Shown in pieces: positions 16,440-24,708 of a DNA stretch of 58,329 nucleotides. Below the pieces are notes generated by a model that made no database searches, had not been told where the DNA came from, and worked only from the letters and a program-made list of their open reading frames with translations. How positions within the stretch are numbered: the stretch's first letter is position 1; each line of letters starts with the position of its first letter. The position numbers were made by a program, and so were the translations under genes. Source of the stretch: JBLNCE01 sp050260415 (GTDB lineage Bacteria > Bacillota > UBA4882 > JAAYXC01); NCBI GenBank assembly GCA_050260415.1, contig JBLNCE010000065.1, positions 1 through 58,329 of the forward strand, given 5' to 3'.

Positions 16440-18097
16440 TGCCGGGGAAGCGTATTTTGGGTGCGGCGTTGGCGCCTTGCGTCCATGTAACCGGTCTTCT
16501 CAATTTTCTGCGCCTGGCGCGGGAATGCGGGCACGAGACGGAATTCCTGGGCGCGGCGGTATCCGTGCCGGAGATCGTAAGGGCGGCCCAAGAGTACGCC
16601 CCTGATATGCTGGCCGTCGGCTACCGTCTGACGCCGGCACCCGCGCGCGCCATCCTTGCGGAACTGCGCGACGCCCTTTGCGAGGCCGGTCTGGCCGGTC
16701 TGGAAATGGCCTTTGGCGGCACGCCGCCGGTCGCGGCAATTGCGCGGGAGAGCGGCCTTTTTGCCGCGGTGTTCTCGGGCGAGGAAGATCCCAGTGAGGT
16801 CGTGGCTTTTCTCCGGGGCGCGCGCGGGGAGACACCGGCGGCCATCCATCCCCAGACGCTCTTGGAACGTATCGAGTCGCGCGCGCCCTATCCGATTCTG
16901 CGACACCATTTCGGTCTGCCTTCCCTGGCGGAAACCATCCATGGCGCCGAGGAACTCGCCCGGGCGGAGGTGCTTGACGTCATCTCAATCGGACCCGACC
17001 AGAACGCCCAGGAGAGTTTCTTCCGCGCCGCGGAGATGGATCCGAGGCGCGATGGGGCGGGCGGCGTACCCCTGCGCCGCGAAGGCGATCTGGCCGCCAT
17101 CTACGAAGCCACCCGGCGCGGCAACTTCCCGATGCTCCGGATCTATGCCGGGACGCGCGATCTGCTGCGCTGGGCCGAACTCGCGCAACGCACGCTCAAG
17201 AACGCCTGGGCCGCGGTCCCCCTTTTCTGGTACAGCCGGCTCGACGGCCGTTCCAGCCGCACATTGGTGGAGGCGATCGACGAGAACCGCCGGACGATCG
17301 CGTGGCATGCCGAGCGCGGCCTGCCCGTCGAGGTAAACGATCCGCATCAGTGGAGCCTGCGTGACGCGCCCGACGTCATCGCGGTCGCCGCGGCGTACCT
17401 GTCCGCCTATAACGCCAAAGCCCTCGGTGTGGAGACTTATGTGGCCCAGTTCATGTGGAACACGCCGCCGGCGATGACGCCCAGCATGGACTTGGCCAAG
17501 ATGCTGGCGACGCTTGATCTGATCCGGACGCTGGAAGGCCCCGCGTTCAGGATCGTCCGCGAATGCCGGGCCGGCCTGGCAAGCTTGTCCCCGGATCCCG
17601 CCGTCGCCAAAGGGCAGCTGGCCGCCTCGACCATGTTAAGCATGGCCCTAAAGCCGCAGATCATCCACGTGGTCGCGTATTGCGAGGCCGATCACGCCGC
17701 CACGCCGCCGGAGATCATCGAGAGTTGCCGCATCGTCCGCGGAGTACTGAAGAACACGCTTTTCGGCTCCCCCGATTACACCTTGGACGAAACGGTGCAG
17801 CGGCGCCGGCGTGAACTGGTCAAGGAAGCGGAAGTCTTGCTGAGCGCCCTCTGGGATCTGGGTAAGGGGGTCAAGGATCCCCTGGCCGACCCGCCGACTC
17901 TGGCCAGGGCGGTTCGGTTGGGGCTTTTGGACGCGCCGCATCTGGCGGGAAACCCTGAAGGACGGGGCGCGATAAGGACGCGGATCGTAAACGGCGCGTG
18001 CCGCGCGGTGGACGAACAAGGCGAGCCCCAAAGCGAGAAACAGAGGCTCAAGCGTCTTGGCGAGGCTTCGGCGGCTGGTTTCAAACGCGGGAGTTAG
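16439..18097 (+). CDS. Cobalamin (B12)-binding domain protein with C-terminal mutase/methyltransferase-like barrel
   Basis: A 552-residue protein. The N-terminal ~120 residues form a B12-binding Rossmann-like domain: CVHVTG holds the lower-ligand His16 and Gly19 of the DxHxxG motif, but the Asp is Cys14. This is followed by ARECGHETEFLG, AVGYRLTPAPARA and MAFGGTPP, which fit the Ser/Thr and Gly-Gly positions. The larger C-terminal part contains PMLRIYAGTRDLLRWAE, VNDPHQWSLRDAPDVIAVAA and QFMWNTPPAMTPSMDLAKM, resembling the TIM barrel of B12-dependent mutases such as glutamate or ornithine mutase. The reaction is not known. The overlap with the opine-dehydrogenase-like gene argues for one pathway. 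Its end overlaps the histidine kinase gene tail to tail by 17 bases. Confidence 0.72.
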   Translation: MPGKRILGAALAPCVHVTGLLNFLRLARECGHETEFLGAAVSVPEIVRAAQEYAPDMLAVGYRLTPAPARAILAELRDALCEAGLAGLEMAFGGTPPVAAIARESGLFAAVFSGEEDPSEVVAFLRGARGETPAAIHPQTLLERIESRAPYPILRHHFGLPSLAETIHGAEELARAEVLDVISIGPDQNAQESFFRAAEMDPRRDGAGGVPLRREGDLAAIYEATRRGNFPMLRIYAGTRDLLRWAELAQRTLKNAWAAVPLFWYSRLDGRSSRTLVEAIDENRRTIAWHAERGLPVEVNDPHQWSLRDAPDVIAVAAAYLSAYNAKALGVETYVAQFMWNTPPAMTPSMDLAKMLATLDLIRTLEGPAFRIVRECRAGLASLSPDPAVAKGQLAASTMLSMALKPQIIHVVAYCEADHAATPPEIIESCRIVRGVLKNTLFGSPDYTLDETVQRRRRELVKEAEVLLSALWDLGKGVKDPLADPPTLARAVRLGLLDAPHLAGNPEGRGAIRTRIVNGACRAVDEQGEPQSEKQRLKRLGEASAAGFKRGS

Positions 18098-19409
18098 GAA
18101 GACAGCAGGCGCTCCGCATGGTGGAATCGTCCGAACGTGAAAAGTGTCCCGCCAAGCGCCGGAGGAAAGCGGTCAGCCTTGTCCATCCGTTGCGTCGCGG
18201 TTCCCACTCGGGACGGATCAGCGGCAGTTCCACGAAGAAAGTCGCCCCTTTCGCCTCTTCGCTTTCGACCCAAATCCTGCCCTTGTGCTGCTGGATTATG
18301 TTCTGGCAGATGAAGAGACCCAGGCCGATGCCTCCCGGGTCGCTACCCGCGAAGCCGGTGACGCGGTAGAATGGATCGAAGACCTTGGCCAGGTGGGCGC
18401 GGGGAATTCCGGGACCGTTATCTTGAACATAGATAATCGCCTTGTCGTTCATGTTTTTGAGACCCACGGTGATCTTGGAGCCGTCCGCGTACTTCAGCGC
18501 GTTGTTGACCAGGTTTTGCACTACTTCCGCCAAGCGTTTCGAATCCCCGAGGATAAACGCGTCGCCGGCGTCGGTCTCCCAGACAATGCGGTTTCCCTCC
18601 GCGGAAAGCATCAAGGCATCGAGGGCGGAGGTTACAACCTCGTACAGGGAGACGCGTTCACGCTTGAAGAGCAACTGGCCTTCCCTGATCAGAAAAGCCT
18701 CCATGACCTCGTTCACCAATGCCGAGAGGCGGTCGACCTCCCGTTCCATGGTCTCGGTCGCCGCGGCGATGTCGCCCAGAGGCTTGCCGGTTTCCAAACG
18801 CCGGCGTTGCAGCGAGAGAATGCCTTTGATTACCGCCATGGGATTGCGTAGTTCGTGGGCGGCCGTCTGGAGAAACTTGGCCTGGGAGATCTCGTTTCTA
18901 CGCGCCAGGGAGCTTGCCATCAAGAGGGAGAGGAAGTTCAGGCAGGTGAAGATGACAAGCGCGCCAAGGTCGGAATGATTGGGCACGAACTGATTGCCGA
19001 TGGCAAAGGCGAGTATGAACAACGAGCCGAGCGCGAGGGACGTGCGCAGGGGAAAACGCGTCGGTCCCGTCGCGAGGGCCAGGGTAAAGAGCGGAGCAAA
19101 GCGGCTGTTCACCCCACCGGTCATCAAAACACCGGCCACGGAAAGAATCCCATGCGCGAATGCACTGACCAGATTGATCGTTTTGCGGGAAACGCCTCTG
19201 ATTCGGAGTTTGGTTACAAAGACGTTGACGATTATGCCCAACAAAAGAAAGCCCAGCAATATAATGCCATCTTGGTGCTCCCAGTCTAGAAAGGCCACGC
19301 CGAAAGAGATGACCAGAAGAACAACCCAGCTGAGAGGGAGAATTATCTTCTCCGTCTCTACGGTCCAGGCAGCATTTGCATCCTTCTTGGCGTTAGGAGT
19401 CTTCACCAA
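18081..19409 (-). CDS. Membrane sensor histidine kinase
   Basis: About 442 residues. The N-terminal membrane domain has about five to six helices (roughly the first 180 residues) with short loops and no large extracellular sensor. The HisKA dimerisation helix carries the phosphoacceptor in QTAAHELRNPMAVIKG. The HATPase domain has N box VQNLVNNALKYA, G1 DNGPGIP and G2 GGIGLGLFICQ. AGGAGG directly abuts an ATG at 19415, so the real start is more likely TTG 19409 or the GTG after it. It is downstream of the response regulator on the same strand, 70 bases apart, and is probably its cognate kinase. Confidence 0.9.
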   Translation of the reverse strand: MVKTPNAKKDANAAWTVETEKIILPLSWVVLLVISFGVAFLDWEHQDGIILLGFLLLGIIVNVFVTKLRIRGVSRKTINLVSAFAHGILSVAGVLMTGGVNSRFAPLFTLALATGPTRFPLRTSLALGSLFILAFAIGNQFVPNHSDLGALVIFTCLNFLSLLMASSLARRNEISQAKFLQTAAHELRNPMAVIKGILSLQRRRLETGKPLGDIAAATETMEREVDRLSALVNEVMEAFLIREGQLLFKRERVSLYEVVTSALDALMLSAEGNRIVWETDAGDAFILGDSKRLAEVVQNLVNNALKYADGSKITVGLKNMNDKAIIYVQDNGPGIPRAHLAKVFDPFYRVTGFAGSDPGGIGLGLFICQNIIQQHKGRIWVESEEAKGATFFVELPLIRPEWEPRRNGWTRLTAFLRRLAGHFSRSDDSTMRSACCLPNSRV

Positions 19410-19479
19410 CTGCATCCTCCTGTACGGTGGACTCTTTCCTGCGCACCCTCCCAAAACGAGGGAACCCAGCTAGGCACCC

Positions 19480-19863
19480 TTAATTGTTATCGGTAGGCTT
19501 GGCCTCTTCCAGCAGATCGTTTACCAATTTTGTCACGACTTTGACGTCAAATGGCTTAAATATAACGGCTTGGTACGTTCCCTCGGGCGGAAAGTCCTTG
19601 GCGTTCGGCACCGCGCCCGTGATCAGGATCACCGGCGTATTCCGTATTACGGCGTTGGCGCGCATGGTTTCGAGGACCAAACGGCCGCTCATGCCCGGCA
19701 TGCGTAGATCCAAGAGCACGACATCGGGGGGGCGTCGCCGCAACTGTTCCAAGGCGGCATAGCCGTCAAACGCCGTCGCGACATCATGTCCCTCGTCATT
19801 CAGCGCTTCGCTCAGGATCAGAGCGATTGCCTGCTCATCGTCGACAACCAAGATACGCGGCAT
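19480..19863 (-). CDS. Single-domain response regulator (CheY-like)
   Basis: A 127-residue receiver domain with no output domain. The acidic pocket is VVDDE (Asp8, Asp9). The phosphoacceptor is Asp52 in VVLLDLRMPGMSG, followed by the switch Thr in ILITGA and Lys in FKPFD. AAGGAGG precedes the ATG at 19863. It is the first gene of a minus-strand pair with the histidine kinase. Such stand-alone receivers act by binding a partner protein or in a phosphorelay. Confidence 0.93.
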   Translation of the reverse strand: MPRILVVDDEQAIALILSEALNDEGHDVATAFDGYAALEQLRRRPPDVVLLDLRMPGMSGRLVLETMRANAVIRNTPVILITGAVPNAKDFPPEGTYQAVIFKPFDVKVVTKLVNDLLEEAKPTDNN

Positions 19864-20135
19864 GGGACGGCCTCCTTAGGAACCATGGCGGGAAACCGGA
19901 TGTCTTGGTTATATACGCGGTTTATCGAGAACGTCCTGCCTCATTTTGGAAAACTTAGCACGGCAAAGGGCGATCCGATAAATGCTTCGTCTCCGCCGAC
20001 CTCCTTGACCTTTCAAAACCAAGGTACGGAACCGTGCCAGGAAGTCCCATAAGGTCGGCGGCAGGAGCTATCAAGGCCGGGTAGAAGATTTGTATGGCGT
20101 GATACCGCATCTTGGAGGGACGAGGTGGTACGCCC

Positions 20136-20486
20136 TTGGCCTGGCAGGAAACTGGTGAACGGCGTTGCGATCATCTGCGGCGCAGGATCGAGGACAAGAC
20201 CGGCCGCCCTTTGGCGGAGACCGTGCGCGAACTCTATCGCGGACAAGCCAAGACCCCGGCGCAGATGGCCTGCGCCTGTACGCAACTTGCCGGGGAGAAG
20301 GTGCCGGTGGCGGTGGTGGAGGAGTGGCTGCGCGAATTCAGCCATACCGGGCGCGAAGAAGATTGGGCCGCCATGGTGCCGCGGCTCAAACTCCTGTTGG
20401 AACGGCTGATTGACGAGGAAGTCGAACGGAGGTTTCCCGGCAGGAGTCCCGGGCGCGATACACAACGCGGCGACCGCTGCCACTGA
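20136..20486 (+). CDS. Small hypothetical protein
   Basis: A 116-residue soluble protein, mostly helical and rich in Arg and Glu, with no family that I recognise. TTG at 20136 is taken as start because GAGGTGG lies 6 bases before it; TTG 20112 is an alternative. The segment RPLAETVRELYRGQAKTPAQ followed by VPVAVVEEWLREF looks like a helix-turn-helix, but no clear DNA-binding family can be named. The gene-free 272 bases before it (19864-20135) hold the regulator's upstream region and nothing else that I can identify. Confidence 0.55.
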   Translation: MAWQETGERRCDHLRRRIEDKTGRPLAETVRELYRGQAKTPAQMACACTQLAGEKVPVAVVEEWLREFSHTGREEDWAAMVPRLKLLLERLIDEEVERRFPGRSPGRDTQRGDRCH

Positions 20487-20632
20487 CGCCCGGTACGTCA
20501 TGATGCTTTCCGGCCATGGGCCGGTTCTCGGCCTGGAAGAGGATGACCCGGCAGGAAAAGCCCCCCTTGTACCGAATTTGCTGAAGGTTAAGGAAAGCCG
20601 GACGCAATTTGGCGCCGTGAGGGGGTTGTCAG

Positions 20633-22279
20633 GTGAGACACTGGCATTGGCCTTTGCTTCTCTTACTTACTCTCATTCTTTCCGTTTTTTCTCTGCTTCC
20701 ACATACCTCCGGCTTGGCCGACTTCCGCTCCGATTTTGGCACCCGCCCGGTGCCGACGGTGGCGGGGTGGGGCAGACCCATCGCCGGCGCCGTTTACCTG
20801 ATCGTCGTCGACGGTCTTCGCCACGATACCGCGCATTCTGAAGCCATGCCGTTCTTGGCCGAACTCAGGCGAAACGGAGCCGCCTGGGGGATGCTGCGCG
20901 CCGGCTTGCCCTCGTACTCCCGTCCGGCATATGCGCGCATCATCACTGGAGCGCCCGCGGAGCTTACGGGGCTGACCATGAACGACCAGGATGGCCGTTC
21001 ACCCGTGCCGACGGTTTTCAGCCTGGCCGCCAAAGCCGGGCTGCGCACCGCTTCTTCGGCGCACGCCTGGATCAGGGAACTGGTGGATGGACCGGTATCG
21101 GGAGCCAGGACCGGACGCTTTACCGGGGGCGGTATCCAAGCGGGGTACTCGTATCTGTCGGATGATGAGCCGGATAGCAGGGTCTTTGCCGCGGCGCGCG
21201 AGTTCGTCGTCACCTTTGACCCCGACCTGTTATTGGTCCTGCCGGTCTCGGTGGATACGGCGGGTCATCGATACGGCGGCGCGTCCGTCGAATATCGGCG
21301 GAGTGCGGCGGCGGCCGACGCCGCGTTGGCCGATTTCTTTCATTCGCTGCCGGATCAGAACTACGTCGCGATCATCACCGGCGATCACGGCCACCGAAAC
21401 GCGGGCGGCCACGGTGGCGAGGAGGAGCCGGTGGTCGAGGTGCCGTGCCTGATCTTTGGGCAAGGCGTGCGTCCGGGGCCAATCCGTGCATCACTGGACC
21501 AACTCGACATCGCGCCAACCATCGCCGCCTGGCTCGGTTTGCCCATGGCCGGCAGCATGGGCGGACGGGTGATGCAAGAGGTCTTTCTGGACCAGGATGC
21601 CGCGCGCTCCGCACAGAATGCGCTGGTGGACGCGAGGGCCGCCTATCTGGCGGGAAACCGGGATCTGCTCGGCAAGCGCGCGGGGACGGACGGCGCCTCG
21701 TTCGCGGCCGCCTGGGCCGCCGCCAGGCGGTCCGATCTGGTCCGCCGCTTTTTGATCCGGTTGCCAGTCGCGCTGATGCTTGTGGGCCTCGTCGCCATAT
21801 TCCTGGTCGGAGTCTTCCGTCAATCCGGTTGGCGATGGCCGATGCTTGCCGGCTTGGCCTATCCATTGTATTTCTATGCCGCGTTGCGCCTGTTGGGGGC
21901 GGATTACAGTTACAGCGCCATGGTTAGCGCCGCGGACTTTACGGTGCGGGTCGTCTTGGCCGGTCTCATCGCCTTGGCCATACTTACCTGGGCGGGAGCG
22001 GCCCTGCGGCGCAACGGCGAGGCGTTTTTCGCCCCGACGTCCCTGGGTGTCTGGACGGCGCAAAGCCTGATTACCATCCTGGCCTGGCTGATCGTGGGCG
22101 GCAATCTTCGCCGTTACCTGCCCGACCTGGGCTGGCAGGTCTTTCTCATGGTGCAATCGGTGGTGACGATGATCGCCTCTGTCTATGCCTTGCTGGGGCA
22201 GTTGGCGATGCTGGTTTATCGGTCCTTACGGCGGCGCGGTCCAGGCCAGAGCCCAGAAGCGGAAAGGCGGCAGGTCTAG
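20633..22279 (+). CDS. Membrane alkaline-phosphatase-superfamily enzyme (phosphodiesterase/phosphoethanolamine-transferase-like)
   Basis: A 548-residue protein with an N-terminal signal-anchor (about residues 5-22), an extracytoplasmic catalytic domain and about five C-terminal membrane helices (from residue ~375). Metal and catalytic motifs of the alkaline phosphatase superfamily are present: VVDGLRHDT, the nucleophile region PSYSRPAYARIITG, SVDTAGHRYG, and ITGDHGHRNAGGHGG. The architecture resembles PigN-type or nucleotide-pyrophosphatase-like membrane enzymes acting on lipid- or glycan-linked phosphates. The start is GTG 20633, with GAGGGGG 7-8 bases before it. The substrate is unknown. 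A strong terminator follows. Confidence 0.78.
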   Translation: MRHWHWPLLLLLTLILSVFSLLPHTSGLADFRSDFGTRPVPTVAGWGRPIAGAVYLIVVDGLRHDTAHSEAMPFLAELRRNGAAWGMLRAGLPSYSRPAYARIITGAPAELTGLTMNDQDGRSPVPTVFSLAAKAGLRTASSAHAWIRELVDGPVSGARTGRFTGGGIQAGYSYLSDDEPDSRVFAAAREFVVTFDPDLLLVLPVSVDTAGHRYGGASVEYRRSAAAADAALADFFHSLPDQNYVAIITGDHGHRNAGGHGGEEEPVVEVPCLIFGQGVRPGPIRASLDQLDIAPTIAAWLGLPMAGSMGGRVMQEVFLDQDAARSAQNALVDARAAYLAGNRDLLGKRAGTDGASFAAAWAAARRSDLVRRFLIRLPVALMLVGLVAIFLVGVFRQSGWRWPMLAGLAYPLYFYAALRLLGADYSYSAMVSAADFTVRVVLAGLIALAILTWAGAALRRNGEAFFAPTSLGVWTAQSLITILAWLIVGGNLRRYLPDLGWQVFLMVQSVVTMIASVYALLGQLAMLVYRSLRRRGPGQSPEAERRQV

Positions 22280-22321
22280 TCCTACTTTGCCAGAAGAGGC
22301 GGCGACCGCTTATACGACTCT

Positions 22322-22350
22322 GCCCCGCTTTGCGCAAGCGGGGCTTCTTT
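22322..22350 (+). terminator. Rho-independent terminator after the membrane phosphatase gene
   Basis: GCCCCGCTT (22322-22330) and AAGCGGGGC (22336-22344) form a 9-bp stem with a five-base loop, followed by TTCTTT. Confidence 0.85.
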
Positions 22351-22372
22351 GTAGCAAAGTTGGCGCTACGGT

Positions 22373-23044
22373 TTGGCGCGGGTTCTCAGCGGGCTGGCCT
22401 TCAGTCTGGGACTCATCCTCGTGGTCCTGGGTCAAGCGGAACTCTTCACCGGCTGCAACCTGACCGTGGGTGCGGCGGCGCTCTCCCGCAGGCTTTCCCT
22501 GCCCCGGCTCTTGCGCCAGTGGCTGTGGTGCTACCTCGGGAACGCTCTTGGCGCCCTTCTTGTCGTCGCGCTGGTGCTCGGCAGCGGTCTCTGGCAGCAG
22601 GCGGGCGGCGCGTTTTTGACACGCGCCGTCGGTACAGCCGCCGCCAAGGCAAGCCTGCCGTTTTGGCCGACGTTCTTGCGGGGGGTCGGCTGCAATATCC
22701 TGGTCTGCCTCGGCGTCTATATGGCCACCGGCGCACGCGACGCCGGAGGCAAGATCGCGGCGATGGTCTTCCCCGTGATGGGCTTTGTGGCGATGGGATT
22801 TGAACACAGCGTGGCCAATATGTTCTTCCTGCCGCTCGGACTCTGGCTCAATGCCATCACCGGCGCGGCGCAGACGGGCCTCACGGCCTGGGCGGCACTG
22901 CTCGGCAACTTGCTCCCGGTTACGCTGGGCAACATAACGGGGGGAACGCTCTTTATCGCCGGGTCTTATTGCTGGCTCTTCGGTGCGCAGTCTCCCGCCG
23001 CTTCCCTGAGCGGACCGGCGGCGACCATGGGCGAGCGGCGCTGA
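22373..23044 (+). CDS. Formate/nitrite transporter (FNT) family protein, N-terminally truncated
   Basis: A 223-residue membrane channel homologue. FNT proteins have six helices and about 260-280 residues. Here the first helix is missing: the frame opens at LSGLAFSLGLILVVLGQAELFTG, equivalent to helix 2. The remaining five helices are present, with FEHSVANMFFLP carrying the central channel His and LLGNLLPVTLGNITGG the last helix. The only start (TTG 22373) has no ribosome site, a stop codon lies 21 bases upstream, and a terminator ends 23 bases before the frame. The gene probably lost its 5' end by deletion and may be a pseudogene. The family call is secure; activity is doubtful. Confidence 0.72.
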   Translation: MARVLSGLAFSLGLILVVLGQAELFTGCNLTVGAAALSRRLSLPRLLRQWLWCYLGNALGALLVVALVLGSGLWQQAGGAFLTRAVGTAAAKASLPFWPTFLRGVGCNILVCLGVYMATGARDAGGKIAAMVFPVMGFVAMGFEHSVANMFFLPLGLWLNAITGAAQTGLTAWAALLGNLLPVTLGNITGGTLFIAGSYCWLFGAQSPAASLSGPAATMGERR

Positions 23045-23137
23045 CCGGCCGCGGCGCCCAGGATCCCTATTGCGCGGAAGGATTTTTACGTTTGGTGTTA
23101 AATAACCCATAGACAACGTCTTTAATCCTGTCGGATG

Positions 23138-23182
23138 ATGTCCGGCGAAACGGCGAAGATTCAATGCCGGATCACCGGACAT
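23138..23182. repeat. Inverted repeat in the leader of the transcarbamylase gene
   Basis: ATGTCCGG (23138-23145) and CCGGACAT (23175-23182) are perfect inverted copies with near-matching flanks, ending 26 bases before the start codon. It could form an mRNA hairpin or be an operator. Confidence 0.45.
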
Positions 23183-23207
23183 GATGGCAGACCCGGGAGG
23201 CATACCG

Positions 23208-24125
23208 ATGAGACATCTGGTGCATTTCAAGGATTGGTCGGGCGACGAGATCCTGGAGTTGTTGGAAAAAGCTCTCTATATCAAAGAACACCCCTTGGAT
23301 TACGCCGGGGCGCTCAAGGGAAAGACCCTGGCGATGATCTTTCAGAAAACCTCCACGCGGACCCGGGTTTCTTTTGAGACCGGGCTGACCCGCATGGGCG
23401 GGCACGCTATTTTTCTTGATTGGAAATCGACCAACCTTCTCTTGGCCGAGGTCAAGGACGAGATCCGCTATATCTCGGGCAACGCGGATCTCGTCATGGC
23501 GCGGCTCTTGCACAACCGGGACCTGATCGAGATGGCCGACTATTCGTATGTGCCCGTTATCAATGGCTGCTGCGAAAAATACCACCCTTGCCAGGCCTTC
23601 AGCGACTTCCTCACCCTGCGGGAGAAACTGGGTAAGGTGCAGGGGATCAAACTCGTCTATGTCGGCGTCTGGAACAATGTCCTGAACTCCCTCATCGATC
23701 TGTCCTGCAAGACCGGCACCTATCTGACCGCCGTGACCCCGATCGTCAACGAACCCTCCTGGGATCCGGAGTTGGCCGCGGCGGCCGAGAAGTCCGGCTA
23801 CTTTAGGCGCGCCGACGACCTGCGCGCCGAGGCAAGGGACGCCGATGCCGTTTATACGGATACCTGGGTGGATATGGAGTTCTTCGTCAATCCAGAGTTC
23901 GCCGCGGAGAAGGAGCGGCGCATCGAGAAGATGCTGCCGTACCAACTGAATGCGGCCAACTTGAGCGGATCCCGCGCGGTGATCATGCACGACATGCCGA
24001 TCCATCCCGGTTACGAGATCGACCGTCAGACGATCGAGGACGAGCGGTCAATAATCTTTCCCCAAGCATGGAACCGGATGCACGGCCAGAACGCAATCAT
24101 GCTGCGCATGCTCGGCGTGATCTGA
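23208..24125 (+). CDS. Ornithine/aspartate-carbamoyltransferase family protein with altered substrate motifs
   Basis: A 305-residue transcarbamylase. The carbamoyl-phosphate site is intact: STRTRVSFE (about residues 48-56), the Arg in VMARL and the HPCQ motif. The amino-acid side is unusual. The ornithine-binding SMG loop reads DTWVDMEFF, and the HCLP motif reads MHDMPIHPGYEI, so the Cys that contacts ornithine is Asp. This points to a different amine substrate or a divergent subfamily rather than standard ArgF. GGGAGG precedes ATG 23208 by 7 bases. No arginine genes are adjacent. Confidence is high for family, low for substrate. Confidence 0.8.
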   Translation: MRHLVHFKDWSGDEILELLEKALYIKEHPLDYAGALKGKTLAMIFQKTSTRTRVSFETGLTRMGGHAIFLDWKSTNLLLAEVKDEIRYISGNADLVMARLLHNRDLIEMADYSYVPVINGCCEKYHPCQAFSDFLTLREKLGKVQGIKLVYVGVWNNVLNSLIDLSCKTGTYLTAVTPIVNEPSWDPELAAAAEKSGYFRRADDLRAEARDADAVYTDTWVDMEFFVNPEFAAEKERRIEKMLPYQLNAANLSGSRAVIMHDMPIHPGYEIDRQTIEDERSIIFPQAWNRMHGQNAIMLRMLGVI

Positions 24126-24160
24126 CCGGCCGTGAACCATGGTGCCACTTCGCCTACTTG

Positions 24161-24190
24161 AGGAGACCGCCGCTCTGGCAAGTCTCCTTT
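24161..24190 (+). terminator. Probable terminator after the transcarbamylase gene
   Basis: AGGAGAC (24161-24167) pairs with GTCTCCT (24182-24188) around a 14-base loop, followed by a short T-rich run. Confidence 0.55.
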
Positions 24191-24266
24191 CTCATAAGTG
24201 CCTTTGTAGTGAACATGAGAAGAGCCGTGAAAAAGCTCATTATCGCTGACAAAGGGGGAATGAAAC

Positions 24267-24692
24267 TTGGCAATCGATGCAAAGCTTTTAGAAGTACGGG
24301 AGTATACGGGGGATGGATACAAGCCCGTGGTGGACTTCGGCGCCTGGCGGGTTGCCTTGATGCGGCATGCCGCCGACCTCGATCCGGACAAGATCGTAAA
24401 CATGCAGCGGCACGACGAAACGGACGAAGTATTCGTACTCTTGCAGGGCAGATGCATCCTCTTCGTCGGGGAAGGCGGGGAGACCGTGGCCGGCATCCAC
24501 GCGCAGGACATGGAACCGTTTAAGGTCTACAACGTGAAGAAAGGGGTTTGGCATACCCACGTGTTCAGCAAGGACGCGGTCGTCCTGATCGTGGAGAACG
24601 CCGATACGACGTCGGCCAACTCGCCCAAGACCGTTCTGAGCGAGAGCGCGAGGAAAGAGATCCGTACCTTGACGGCGGCGCTCTGGGTTTGA
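24267..24692 (+). CDS. Cupin-domain protein
   Basis: A 141-residue single-domain cupin. The metal-binding pattern is partly visible as RHDETDEVFVLLQGR (first cupin motif, with His and Glu) and KGVWHTHVFSKDAVVLIVEN (second motif with the distal His pair). The start is TTG 24267, following GGGGGAA. The family covers isomerases, dioxygenases and binding proteins, and this member has no diagnostic feature. It lies 17 bases before csaB and is probably cotranscribed with it, but a link to pyruvylation is only positional. Confidence 0.75.
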   Translation: MAIDAKLLEVREYTGDGYKPVVDFGAWRVALMRHAADLDPDKIVNMQRHDETDEVFVLLQGRCILFVGEGGETVAGIHAQDMEPFKVYNVKKGVWHTHVFSKDAVVLIVENADTTSANSPKTVLSESARKEIRTLTAALWV

Positions 24693-24708
24693 CGGGAGGC
24701 CGGCCCGC

